DNA from: Bacillus sp. 1NLA3E
GTDB taxonomy: Bacteria > Bacillota > Bacilli > Bacillales > Cytobacillaceae
Assembly (NCBI RefSeq): GCF_000242895.2
Contig: NC_021171.1
Span: forward strand, 4,436,001 to 4,500,000
Reading direction: 5' to 3'
Length of the DNA: 64,000 nucleotides
The notes under the pieces were generated by a model that ran no database searches, was not told where the DNA came from, and was given only the letters and a program-made list of their open reading frames with translations. Positions 34,696 to 42,945 of the stretch are shown in pieces; position 1 is the first letter of the stretch; the number at the start of each line of letters is the position of its first letter. The position numbers and the translations under genes are program-made.

Positions 34696-35640
34696 TCACT
34701 CACACACGATCACTTCACGAGTAAATAACCCTTTTTTTGCGACAGCACGATCTACTATGGAAAATCCTGCGGTTACAAGGACATGATCAATCGGCTCGAC
34801 CGTCACCACAACCACTTTCTTGGCAAACCTGCGCGCACTTTGGAGCATTTCCAGCTGCTCTTCAGGCGTTATCACCGAACACAAATTGTAAGGCAAATCG
34901 ATAATCGCCACATCAAAATCCTCTGTGATATCACGGATATCTGCTAAATTCACCTCGCCAGTAAGTCCAAAGTGAAGAATATTTTCCCGAACTCCTGGCA
35001 GGATAAGTGGATTGCGGTCGCTACCTACAATATTAATTCCCATCGAACGGGCTTCAACGAGCACGGTCCCAATTCCACAGCAAGGGTCGATTGCCTTAAT
35101 CCCACTCGGATTCGGAATGGCAATATTGACGACCGCCCTGGCAACACGCGTGTTGAGCGCAACGGAGTAACTATTTGGCTTCTTTTGGTGTTGGAACCAA
35201 ACAGACACACTTTTAAGATACTCTCCAAAAACCCAGCTGCCGCTGACATTCATTACAGCAAACAAGCGCTCTGGATCATGTAAATCAGCCTCACCATCGA
35301 TATGTAATCCAAGCTCTCGCTCAATCGTCCGCCTCTTCACGAAACTTTCCTTTTCAGCAAGATCACCATTTTTTACATAAACCACCTTAAACGTTGCCCC
35401 ATTTAATGGCAATGTTTCTACCTGTTCGAGAAGCTCGTCAAGAGTGTCCCCTTCAAAAAGCACTGCAATTCTTCCTTTGATAAACGGACTTCGCGATGGG
35501 TCGATTTTCACAGGGCTTTCCAAAATACTAGATCTCGACTCTTTTCCGAATAAAGAACGCATTTCCATAGCACACAAAGAGCGTTCATCCTCAGGATAAG
35601 CGTATGTATATAAATAGGTCATTGATTTAGTACCATCCAA
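34696..35640 (-). CDS. TRM11-like RNA methyltransferase family protein
   Basis: A 314-aa two-part protein. The N-terminal part (to about 150) resembles a THUMP-like RNA-binding region. The C-terminal Rossmann methyltransferase has the SAM motif DPCCGIGTVLVEA (about 190) and the catalytic DLPYN motif (about 245), a DPPY variant used for base amino-N methylation. Close in layout to UPF0020/TRM11 enzymes that methylate tRNA or rRNA guanosines. Start could be ATG 35640 or an ATG six codons later; neither ribosome site is strong. Target RNA unknown. Single gene. Confidence 0.8.
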   Translation of the reverse strand: MDGTKSMTYLYTYAYPEDERSLCAMEMRSLFGKESRSSILESPVKIDPSRSPFIKGRIAVLFEGDTLDELLEQVETLPLNGATFKVVYVKNGDLAEKESFVKRRTIERELGLHIDGEADLHDPERLFAVMNVSGSWVFGEYLKSVSVWFQHQKKPNSYSVALNTRVARAVVNIAIPNPSGIKAIDPCCGIGTVLVEARSMGINIVGSDRNPLILPGVRENILHFGLTGEVNLADIRDITEDFDVAIIDLPYNLCSVITPEEQLEMLQSARRFAKKVVVVTVEPIDHVLVTAGFSIVDRAVAKKGLFTREVIVCE

Positions 35641-35843
35641 TCTCTTCTCAGCCTTTAATCAAACAATTTCTCTCACTTCACGTTCAACCATTTAAAAACG
35701 ATGATACCACTTATCTACAGATTAAAATACCATTTTTCGTAGGAAATCGGCAATTAGCAAAGAGCAATTAAAAATAAATCAATTCGTTGTAATAATTTCC
35801 AATCAAAATACACACTCTTATTATAGGAGGTGTATAAGCGTAG

Positions 35844-36338
35844 GTGAAAAACTCAAAAATATTTCTAGTCGCTATGTTAATTCTCCCTTGGCTAACCCTA
35901 CCATTATTAGGTAAAGATACATTTAAAAGATATCTTCCAGGTGCTTTATTTATTTGTAGCTTCACGAAAATACTAGATATAATTGGGCAACGTAACAAAT
36001 GGTGGACGTTTTATAAAGGAATTCCCCCGCTAAATAGCATGGATTTCCTAAACTGGGGCCCTTACTTTGTCTCAAGTTTTTGGGTATTAAAATGGACCTA
36101 TGGGAAATTCTTTGTATATTTTATTACTAATACAATTTTTCATATATTGTTTATTTTCGTTGGCTTAAAATATACAAAACAGTTTAAGATCTTTTCATTG
36201 GCAAAATTAAAACAGCTACCATACTTGGTACTCCATATCTTTAGAGCACTACTTCTATATGCTTTTCAATATATTAAAGAAAACATACAATGGTTTCCGT
36301 TTAGAATTGAAACCAAAAAGGAGAGTCAATCACACTGA
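35844..36338 (+). CDS. CBO0543-type membrane protein
   Basis: A 164-aa protein with about four hydrophobic segments and a basic C-terminus (IETKKESQSH). The order KRYLPGALF, IIGQRNKWWTFY and LKWTYGKF matches the CBO0543 family of Firmicute membrane proteins with no known role. The start is a GTG at 35844; AGGAGG lies 13 bases upstream, a longer gap than usual, so the start is only likely. The 3' end runs into a terminator hairpin that overlaps the stop codon. It converges on a VTT-domain gene. Confidence 0.7.
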   Translation: MKNSKIFLVAMLILPWLTLPLLGKDTFKRYLPGALFICSFTKILDIIGQRNKWWTFYKGIPPLNSMDFLNWGPYFVSSFWVLKWTYGKFFVYFITNTIFHILFIFVGLKYTKQFKIFSLAKLKQLPYLVLHIFRALLLYAFQYIKENIQWFPFRIETKKESQSH

Positions 36339-36356
36339 TGTGATTGCTCTCCTTTC
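36321..36356 (+). terminator. Terminator overlapping the end of the CBO0543-type gene
   Basis: GGAGAG-t-CAATCACA pairs with TGTGATTG-c-TCTCC, then CTTTCCTCT. The coding end forms its left arm, an economical arrangement. Confidence 0.75.
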
Positions 36357-36393
36357 CTCTGAGTATATTAATCCTTCTTGCTAACACCAGGCC

Positions 36394-37056
36394 CTATTCG
36401 GGTGGTGTCATTGGAGTGCGGCCCGCTTTCTTTCTTCGCTTCCTTATGACCATGATGACTAATAAGGCAAATGCGGCAGAAACCACATATAAACTGTTTT
36501 CCCATGGAATAGATAAAATGCCGAGTGAGATGGATGAAAGAATAAAAAAATAAATCATGTTTCCTAGTACTGTTGCATAGAAAAACTTCATAAATCGGAT
36601 CGAACTAATGGCAGCGGCAATATTAACTACACTGGTAGGCATGAAAGGCATAACCCTTCCAATAAACACAACGCCAAACCCGTTCTCTTCTATCTTGCTT
36701 TCCCATTGGCTATTTACGTATTTAGCAAAGAAATCTTGAAACCAATAGCGGGTTATTAAAAAAGAAACCGTGGCGCCGGCAATGCTTATCAACCAGCTCC
36801 AAATATAACCACCTGTAAACCCAAACAGAGACACATTGATTGAGATTAATAAGATTAGAGGAATGATTGTAAACAAATTTTGAATCGTCATCAACAGCAG
36901 TGTGAAAAATAAAAGGAGCCATAAACTTCCATGGGATAAGTTTTGTAATGACTCAATATTACCCGATAACAGAACCTTCATTGTTTCAGTTTTAAAGCCA
37001 ATGATGAGAAGAGGTAGTGCGACTGCGATAGAGCCTAATTTCATTCGTTTATTCAT
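36394..37056 (-). CDS. VTT-domain (TVP38/TMEM64, DedA-like) membrane protein
   Basis: A 220-aa polytopic protein with about five membrane segments. The conserved VTT core is seen as FGFTGGYIWSW, then FIGRVMPFMPTSVVNIAAAISSI near 120-145, with the invariant Arg and Pro. VTT/DedA proteins are lipid scramblases or flippases in the cytoplasmic membrane. ATG 37056 has GAGGTGG five bases upstream; an earlier in-frame ATG lacks a site. The C-terminus is basic (RKRRKKAGR). Likely a single gene that converges on the CBO0543-type gene. Confidence 0.82.
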   Translation of the reverse strand: MNKRMKLGSIAVALPLLIIGFKTETMKVLLSGNIESLQNLSHGSLWLLLFFTLLLMTIQNLFTIIPLILLISINVSLFGFTGGYIWSWLISIAGATVSFLITRYWFQDFFAKYVNSQWESKIEENGFGVVFIGRVMPFMPTSVVNIAAAISSIRFMKFFYATVLGNMIYFFILSSISLGILSIPWENSLYVVSAAFALLVIMVIRKRRKKAGRTPMTPPE

Positions 37057-37438
37057 TACTACCACCTCTTCGTCTGTCATTATTGTTCTATCGTATCATA
37101 TGAATGTTAACATATAATGAACTAGGTGTTTGGAATGACGACCTGGGGAGACTAGCCCATTTCCGCTGAAAGGGATAGCACTCAGGACTCCTTGTTATGT
37201 ATAGACTCGACCCGATACAAAAAGGACCTGGTATTTATTCACTTCCAATTTATTATATTATTCACAATAACCAGACTACATTCCGCTTGAGGTAATCCGA
37301 TTTACCAACCATAAGATCAAAGTTTCAAAATTTAACACAACTGTTCCCGCTTCTATTTCTGAATTTAGTGTATAGTTTATGTTGAAACCATTATCCCCTT
37401 TAATAATATTTTTTTATAACTTACCTTCGAGGTGATAT
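37057..37438. other. Intergenic region between divergent VTT and HD-GYP genes
   Basis: About 380 bases that must carry two promoters. A GC-richer patch near 37130-37190 shows short complementary stretches but matches no riboswitch class that I know. Confidence 0.35.
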
Positions 37439-38377
37439 ATGTTATCAAAACTGGACTTTCCCCCTGATAATTCCCTTGTTTTCCGATCCCTTTTCTATAT
37501 GTTTTTGATCTTGGCACCAATCATTACTAGTTGGGTGCTTCATTTTAATTCTCTGAACGTTCTTACGGTGATATTTTTAGGTACTGCCTTTTCAAACAAA
37601 TCTAAATGGTTTTTATTTCTATCTTGTTCATTAGTTGTGGTATTACGCGTAGTAATAGCTGATCCTGAAGAAATCACACATCCCACTGCCTTCCTAACCC
37701 GCTTGATTGTATACTTGATCGTAACCTATATATCATCAGAAGGTACGAAAAAATACATTGAAACTAAAAAACAAAAAACTGAATTAATATTGACCCTAGC
37801 TAAATCATTGGATTCAAGAGACACTAATGTAGGAAATCATTCTGAGAGTGTTGCAAATTATGCCTTGATGATTGCTAAAGAAATGAAATTACCCAATGAA
37901 CAATGTGAATCGGTTTATATAGGTGGATTATTACACGACATTGGTAAGATCGGAATCACTGAATCTATCTTGTCTAAGCCAATGACATTAAATGAAAATG
38001 AATATGAAATTATTAAGCAACATCCCATATTAGGATATGAAATAGTTAAATACGTTTCCTCTTTTAAAAAAAGTGGGATTTTAGATATGGTTCTATACCA
38101 CCATGAGCGATATGATGGAAAAGGATATCCTTATGGATTAAAAGGAGAGGAAATACCTCTTTCTGCCCGCATCATTTCTATCGCTGATTCTTTTGACGCC
38201 ATGATTTCAAAGCGCGCTTATAAGGAGGATAATGATCTAGATTATGCTATCCTTGAAATTACCCAAAATAAAGGTATCCAATTCGACCCGAAAATATCAG
38301 AGATTTTTTTGGGCATTTTAGAAAAGGAAACCTATATATTCAAAAAACAACCCAGCTGTAACGAGCCAGCTGTTTAG
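37439..38377 (+). CDS. Membrane HD-GYP cyclic-di-GMP phosphodiesterase
   Basis: A 312-aa protein. Three or four N-terminal membrane segments (to about 105) precede an HD-GYP domain: HSESVANYA near 138, the metal-binding HDIGKIG near 166, HHERYDGKGYP near 220 (the GYP loop) and IADSFDAM near 245. HD-GYP enzymes hydrolyse cyclic di-GMP to GMP. GAGGTGATAT precedes the ATG. The last few codons fall in a segment that is duplicated from the 47.5-kb region. A c-di-GMP riboswitch at 49 kb suggests the signal matters in this strain; a direct link is inference. Confidence 0.88.
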   Translation: MLSKLDFPPDNSLVFRSLFYMFLILAPIITSWVLHFNSLNVLTVIFLGTAFSNKSKWFLFLSCSLVVVLRVVIADPEEITHPTAFLTRLIVYLIVTYISSEGTKKYIETKKQKTELILTLAKSLDSRDTNVGNHSESVANYALMIAKEMKLPNEQCESVYIGGLLHDIGKIGITESILSKPMTLNENEYEIIKQHPILGYEIVKYVSSFKKSGILDMVLYHHERYDGKGYPYGLKGEEIPLSARIISIADSFDAMISKRAYKEDNDLDYAILEITQNKGIQFDPKISEIFLGILEKETYIFKKQPSCNEPAV

Positions 38378-38590
38378 AAGCAACGAAATATAATCGATAC
38401 GATTAATTGATACCTTAATACCTACTCAAATTGGAAGCTGGAAAATATGATGTTTATCGGAAACCAGCAAACAAAATTCCACGCATAAGTAGAAAAAGGA
38501 GTGTAACTTGAATACAAGTTACACTCCTTTTGACCATATCAATTCCCAATTCAAGAATTTTTAATTCACGGTAAATTAGAATAATAAAGC
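38367..38590. pseudogene. Duplicated terminator segment: relic of orf216 3' end and doxX 3' end
   Basis: This 224-bp stretch aligns almost throughout with 47494-47721. It contains a decayed copy of the last about 40 codons of the 216-aa gene (frame broken), the same long hairpin (AAAAGGAGTGTAACTTG and complement at 38493-38531) and the final codons of a DoxX gene (GAAGCTTTATTATTCTAA on the minus strand). It fills the gap between HD-GYP and PsiE exactly. Its hairpin now serves these two convergent genes as terminator. Confidence 0.85.
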
Positions 38591-38592
38591 TT

Positions 38593-39042
38593 CTATTTGT
38601 TTTTCATTAATTTAAAATACCAACTGCTTTCAGGTCTGTCACGAGGAGTTAGATTTATGATGAGGTATCCAATAATAAGGACTAAGATGACAAATGAATA
38701 AAGTAATGTACTCACTGGATTAGAGTGTTCAACAATAATTAATCTAATCATTGCCGTGATGCCAATATAAATAAAGTATCTAAGCGGAAAATGATAGCTT
38801 TCTTTAAAATATTTAACAATCATAGTAATAAACTCAAAATATAAAAAGAAAATAAGAATACTTTCAAGAAAAACATTATAATTATGATGGCTTCCCTCCT
38901 CCACCAACAATTTACAAAAAATGAATAATTCCTTCACTAATAGAAATGATAAAATAATTGCTAGGAAAACGAGAGAAGAATTCAAAACGATTTGAAGAAT
39001 CTTAGGAATAAAACTGGCAAAATCTCTCTTCACCTTAACCAC
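38593..39042 (-). CDS. PsiE-family (phosphate-starvation-inducible) membrane protein
   Basis: About 149 aa with four membrane segments. The stretch LESILIFFLYFEFITMI...YFKESYHFPLRYFIYIGITAMIR is the core of the PsiE family, named from an E. coli gene induced by phosphate starvation; biochemical role unknown. I choose GTG 39042, eight bases after AAGGGGG; the ATG two codons upstream is too near that site, and the longer frame upstream looks non-coding. It converges on the HD-GYP gene with the duplicated hairpin between. Confidence 0.8.
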   Translation of the reverse strand: MVKVKRDFASFIPKILQIVLNSSLVFLAIILSFLLVKELFIFCKLLVEEGSHHNYNVFLESILIFFLYFEFITMIVKYFKESYHFPLRYFIYIGITAMIRLIIVEHSNPVSTLLYSFVILVLIIGYLIINLTPRDRPESSWYFKLMKNK

Positions 39043-39357
39043 ACCCATTTCCCCCTTAGGTACAAGCTCATTATTTGGCCCCTCGATATACCAACACTCC
39101 TTTGCTAGATAACATAAAAGGTACACTTTAGCCTACCTACATTATATATTAAAGATTATTTATTAATTAACTTCTACAATATTAATTAAAAATGGTGAAG
39201 ACTCTGTTAAGATGTATAATTTACTCCGTTAACCTCCCCCTATTCTTTCCAATATTATTTAAGAGTTAGCATGTTATTAATACAATTTGGGAAAATAGAA
39301 GTCTATAATCGTAGGTGAGGTCGATAGTTTTTAAATTGAGAAAGGTAGGTCTTTAAT

Positions 39358-39816
39358 ATGCCCAAAACATTATTCAAAGCTACTGCTCATTTACAAGACG
39401 GAGTCCAAGTTAAAGTACGGTCGAGAAATTTTGAGATTACAATTGACGAGCCAAAAGAACTCGGTGGAACTGATACAGGAATGAATCCTGTTGAGTTGGC
39501 ACTATCTGCATTAGGGGCATGTCAAGCTATTGTCGCCCGGGTGTATGCTAAAAAATTTAAAATCAACTTAGAAAAACTTTGGATAGAGGTTGAAGGAGAG
39601 CTTAATACCGACGGTTTTTTGAATTTGTCTGATGTACGACCAGGATATAGTGATATTCGCTACAACATTCATATTGAAACAGATGCGCCAAGAGATAGAG
39701 TAGAAGAATTTGTAACATTTGTAGAAAGCAAATGCCCAATTGGCGATACACTTGCTAACCCCGTCAACGTTAAGCGAAATGAAATCATTATTAAATCTGT
39801 TTTAGGTAAGAGTTGA
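39358..39816 (+). CDS. OsmC-family protein
   Basis: A 152-aa protein of the OsmC/Ohr superfamily. The first Cys lies in LGACQAIV (about 54) and the second in SKCPIGDTL (about 124), the pair that reduces peroxides in this family. The spacing and the GMNPVELALSALGAC motif fit the OsmC/YhfA-like subgroup rather than Ohr. AGGTAGG precedes the ATG. Predicted cytosolic thiol peroxidase that acts on organic hydroperoxides or persulfides. It stands alone upstream of the SAM riboswitches, with no terminator visible between. Confidence 0.9.
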   Translation: MPKTLFKATAHLQDGVQVKVRSRNFEITIDEPKELGGTDTGMNPVELALSALGACQAIVARVYAKKFKINLEKLWIEVEGELNTDGFLNLSDVRPGYSDIRYNIHIETDAPRDRVEEFVTFVESKCPIGDTLANPVNVKRNEIIIKSVLGKS

Positions 39817-39848
39817 CGACTTATTTTGCATCCCCATTAGAAAAAAAT

Positions 39849-39877
39849 TTGACATTTTGTTTTTCTTGCGTTAAATT
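39849..39877 (+). promoter_or_regulatory. Promoter of the methionine-transport operon
   Basis: TTGACA (39849-39854) with TAAATT (39872-39877) at a 17-base spacer, placed about 45 bases before the first SAM-I aptamer. Confidence 0.65.
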
Positions 39878-39920
39878 AATACACAAGTTAAAAAAATAAT
39901 TAAATAATTCGAAATTACTT

Positions 39921-40075
39921 CTTATCAAGAGAGGTTGAGGGACTGGCCCTATGACACCTCGGCAGCGGAGCTTTACTGATTCTGTGCCAAATCCAGCAAG
40001 TAAAACTTGAGAGATAAGAAGAGGACTAACGTATTTTATCAATTTGCCCTCTTCTTTTTCAAGAAGAGGTTTTTT
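39921..40075 (+). promoter_or_regulatory. SAM-I (S-box) riboswitch 1 with terminator
   Basis: The aptamer starts CTTATC and closes with GATAAG (P1). Conserved S-box blocks are present in order: AGAGAGGTTGAGGGACTGGC, ATGACACCTCGGCAGC, GTGCCAAATCC. A terminator follows: CCTCTTCTT / AAGAAGAGG then six T (40048-40075). SAM binding should favour termination and so switch off the methionine importer. Confidence 0.95.
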
Positions 40076-40097
40076 ATTTTAATTGAATAATCATTTT

Positions 40098-40266
40098 CTT
40101 ATCCAGAGAGGTTGAGGGACTGGCCCTATGACACCTCGGCAGCGGAATCCAATTGGAGACTGTGCCAAATCCAGCAAGCAGATCGCTTGGGAGATAAGAA
40201 GAGCTTCTTGCCTTTATTTTGCATTGGCATACCCTCTTCTTATTTCTAGAAGAGGGTTTTTATTTT
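40098..40266 (+). promoter_or_regulatory. SAM-I (S-box) riboswitch 2 with terminator
   Basis: A second complete aptamer (CTTATC 40098 to GATAAG 40198) with the same conserved blocks, followed by the terminator CCCTCTTCT / AGAAGAGGG and TTTTTATTTT (40232-40266). It ends 40 bases before metN. The two units are about 177 bases apart and differ in P3 and the linker. Confidence 0.95.
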
Positions 40267-40305
40267 ACCAAAAACGGGAAGTTTCCCAAAAAGGGGTCAT
40301 GCTAC

Positions 40306-41337
40306 ATGATCGAATTTCAGAGTCTAAAAAAGGTTTATGAAAGTGGCGGGCAGCGGGTTGCCGCGCTCGATGGAGTTAATTTAAAAATCAATAAGGGGGA
40401 GATTTTCGGAGTCATCGGCTTCAGTGGTGCAGGCAAAAGTTCACTAATCCGATGTGTAAACTCGTTAGAGCGGCCGACCTCTGGGAAAGTCATCGTCAAT
40501 AACCACGACCTGACCTCCCTTTCCATCAAATATATCCGGGAAATCAGGAAAAATATCGGGATGGTTTTTCAACACTTTAATCTATTAAACTCAAAAACCG
40601 TCTTTGCCAACGTGGCCATGCCGCTCACTCTTTCCAAAGTTCCCAAGGATACCATCAAGAAACGTGTTCAGGAATTACTAGAATTTGTCGGGTTGGCCGA
40701 CAAAGCAGATTATTATCCCGACCAGCTCTCTGGAGGGCAAAAACAGCGAATCGGGATAGCGCGAGCATTGGCGACCCAGCCTTCGATTCTCCTTTGTGAT
40801 GAGGCAACGTCAGCACTCGATCCGCAAACGACAGGCTCGATCCTACAGCTATTGAAAAAAATCAATAAGGAATACAACATCACCATCCTCATCATCACTC
40901 ACGAAATGGCGGTTATCAGAGAAATTTGCGACCGAGTAGCTGTGATTGAAGCTGGCAAAATCATTGAAGAAGGCACAGTATTTGACGTCTTTTCCGCACC
41001 AAAAACAAAGACGGCCAAGAACTTTGTCAGCTCAGTCATGAACGATCAACTCCCTGATTCGATTAAAGAACTCATTCAAAAACACGCAGGTATGCTAAAG
41101 GTCTTTCGAATTAACTTTGTCGGCAATTCAGCGGGGCAGCCGCTCCTTTCAGAACTTGCCAAAAAGTTTGATATTCATATCAATGTCTTGTTTGGAAATA
41201 TTACCGAGCTTCAAGGCACACCCTTTGGAAACTTAATTGTTGAATTCCAAGGAACAGACAAAGAGATTCTCCGTGCTTTAACTTATATCAACCAGAAGGA
41301 AATAAGCATAAAGGAAGTGAACGCACATGCTAGTTAA
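40306..41337 (+). CDS. metN: Methionine ABC importer, ATP-binding subunit
   Basis: A 343-aa MetN with Walker A GFSGAGKSS (about 38-46), signature LSGGQKQR and Walker B LLCDEATSALD in the first 240 residues, and a C-terminal NIL/C2 regulatory domain (about 265-340) which binds methionine to inhibit the pump. ATG 40306 is chosen for AAGGGG nine bases upstream and the normal MetN N-terminus (MIEFQSLKKVY); a longer open frame runs into the riboswitch terminator. It overlaps metP by 11 bases. Two S-boxes upstream confirm the methionine role. Confidence 0.95.
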   Translation: MIEFQSLKKVYESGGQRVAALDGVNLKINKGEIFGVIGFSGAGKSSLIRCVNSLERPTSGKVIVNNHDLTSLSIKYIREIRKNIGMVFQHFNLLNSKTVFANVAMPLTLSKVPKDTIKKRVQELLEFVGLADKADYYPDQLSGGQKQRIGIARALATQPSILLCDEATSALDPQTTGSILQLLKKINKEYNITILIITHEMAVIREICDRVAVIEAGKIIEEGTVFDVFSAPKTKTAKNFVSSVMNDQLPDSIKELIQKHAGMLKVFRINFVGNSAGQPLLSELAKKFDIHINVLFGNITELQGTPFGNLIVEFQGTDKEILRALTYINQKEISIKEVNAHAS

Positions 41338-41977
41338 TTCAGAGCAAATCATTTCTGCTTTAGTCGAAACGATTCAAATGGTCGCCTTCTCGCTCCTATT
41401 CTCAGCCATACTTGGGCTGCCACTGGGAATCTTGTTAGTCGTAACACGGAGAAATCAGTTGCTTGAGAATGTGCCATTTTTTAATGTATTGAGTGGCATT
41501 ATTAATATTTTTCGATCGGTTCCGTTCATTATTTTGCTGGTGGCGATCATTCCCGTGACAAGGCTGATTGTCGGAACATCAATTGGAACCGCAGCGGCAA
41601 TCGTCCCGCTCGTCTTCTATGCCGGACCATATATTGCAAGATTGGTAGAAAACTCCTTGCTGGAAGTGGATCCCGGTGTTATTGAAGCGGCGGAAGCAAT
41701 GGGTGCCACCCCGTGGCAAATTATTTTCAAATTCCTCATTCCAGAAGCGCTCAGCTCGCTGGTTCTGGCATTCACGATTGCCACCATTGGTCTCGTTGGT
41801 GCATCAGCGATGGCTGGAGCAGTCGGCGGAGGCGGTCTTGGTGATTTGGCCATTACATATGGTTACCAGCGTTTTGATACCATCACGATGCTCATTACAG
41901 TAGGAATCCTGATTGTGATCGTTCAAGGACTACAATCATTAGGAAATATTTTAGCAAAAAAAATCAGACGAAGATAA
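41327..41977 (+). CDS. metP: Methionine ABC importer, permease
   Basis: A 216-aa permease (MetI/MetP) with five membrane segments and the EAA loop EAAEAMGATPWQIIFKFLIPEA near residues 125-145. The GGGGLGDLAI turn near 167 is characteristic of methionine permeases. The start overlaps the end of metN by 11 bases, and metQ follows 15 bases after the stop, so the three are one transcription unit. The protein forms the membrane channel with MetN; D- and L-methionine are the expected substrates. Confidence 0.95.
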   Translation: MLVNSEQIISALVETIQMVAFSLLFSAILGLPLGILLVVTRRNQLLENVPFFNVLSGIINIFRSVPFIILLVAIIPVTRLIVGTSIGTAAAIVPLVFYAGPYIARLVENSLLEVDPGVIEAAEAMGATPWQIIFKFLIPEALSSLVLAFTIATIGLVGASAMAGAVGGGGLGDLAITYGYQRFDTITMLITVGILIVIVQGLQSLGNILAKKIRRR

Positions 41978-41992
41978 CTAGGAGGAAACAAC

Positions 41993-42850
41993 ATGAAAAA
42001 GTTATTATTATCAATCATTATTTTTACATTGGCGGTACTTGGTGCTGGTTGCTCTGAAACTACACAAGGCAAAGAAAACAAAGTAAACAAAGAAAGCAAT
42101 GAATCAGTTAAGGTCAAGCTTGGAATTAGTGGAACGGATACTCGGATTTGGGACTTTGTAGCGAAAAAGGCTGAGAAAGAAGGAATTGACGTTGAAATCG
42201 TTAAGTTCTCAGACTATGTGGCTCCTAACACCGCTCTTGCAGAAGGCGAGCTTGATGCCAATGCATTCCAAACCGTCGCCTATTTCGATGTCTTTATTAA
42301 AGAACACAAACTAGACCTTGTCCCGATTGCGACAACAGTCCTTGCCCCAATGGGAATTTACTCTGACAAATATAAAAAAGTGAAGGACATTCCGAATAGT
42401 TCAAAAATTGCCATCCCAAATGACGCATCAAATGGTGGCCGTGCCTTATTACTTCTTCAAGAAGCTAAATTAATTAAGTTAGATGACAGCTTTGACGGGA
42501 ATTTCACAACACTTGATCAAGTGATAGAAAACCCTAAGAAGCTTGAGATCGTACCAGTTGTTCCAGCCCAAACACCAAGAGCATTACCAGATGTTGCAGC
42601 GTCTGTCATCAATAACGGGATTGCCGTTGATGCAGGCCTTAGCCCACTAAAGGATACCATTTTCCATGAAAGTAAAACAGCTACACCTTATCTCAATATT
42701 ATTGCTGTTAAAAAAGCAGACAAAAACAACAAAACACTTAAGAGATTAGCAGAGCTCTACCAAGAGGATGATACAGCAAAATTTATTGAAAAAGAGTACA
42801 AAGGCAACATGATCCCAACGTTTGTACCATTAAGCAAAATTGGCTGGTAA
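41993..42850 (+). CDS. metQ: Methionine-binding lipoprotein
   Basis: A 285-aa NlpA-family lipoprotein. The signal ends in the lipobox LGAGC (Cys at about 19). The mature protein shows ELDANAFQTVAYFD and SKIAIPNDASNGGRALLLLQ, hallmarks of MetQ binding proteins. GGAGGAAAC precedes the ATG. It is the third gene after the SAM riboswitches and would deliver methionine to MetNP at the outer face of the membrane. A long GC-rich hairpin follows its stop and may protect the upstream message from decay. Confidence 0.95.
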   Translation: MKKLLLSIIIFTLAVLGAGCSETTQGKENKVNKESNESVKVKLGISGTDTRIWDFVAKKAEKEGIDVEIVKFSDYVAPNTALAEGELDANAFQTVAYFDVFIKEHKLDLVPIATTVLAPMGIYSDKYKKVKDIPNSSKIAIPNDASNGGRALLLLQEAKLIKLDDSFDGNFTTLDQVIENPKKLEIVPVVPAQTPRALPDVAASVINNGIAVDAGLSPLKDTIFHESKTATPYLNIIAVKKADKNNKTLKRLAELYQEDDTAKFIEKEYKGNMIPTFVPLSKIGW

Positions 42851-42859
42851 ATAAGAAAA

Positions 42860-42908
42860 GCGTAAGCGCCCAGGTTAGCGAAATCCACTATTCTCTGGGC
42901 GCTGACGC
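42860..42908 (+). repeat. GC-rich hairpin after metQ
   Basis: GCGT-a-AGCGCCCAG pairs with CTGGGCGCT-g-ACGC around a 21-base loop. No T-run follows, so it looks like a stabilising or REP-like hairpin within the operon, not a terminator. Confidence 0.7.
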
Positions 42909-42945
42909 GTCTCTAAAAATGCTAAACACACTGAGGAGGAGAAAC

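Noticed and set aside
37125-37200. Possible structured leader before the HD-GYP gene
   Set aside because: Short complementary pieces exist, but no known riboswitch core (checked by eye for c-di-GMP, SAM, lysine and TPP-type motifs) was found.
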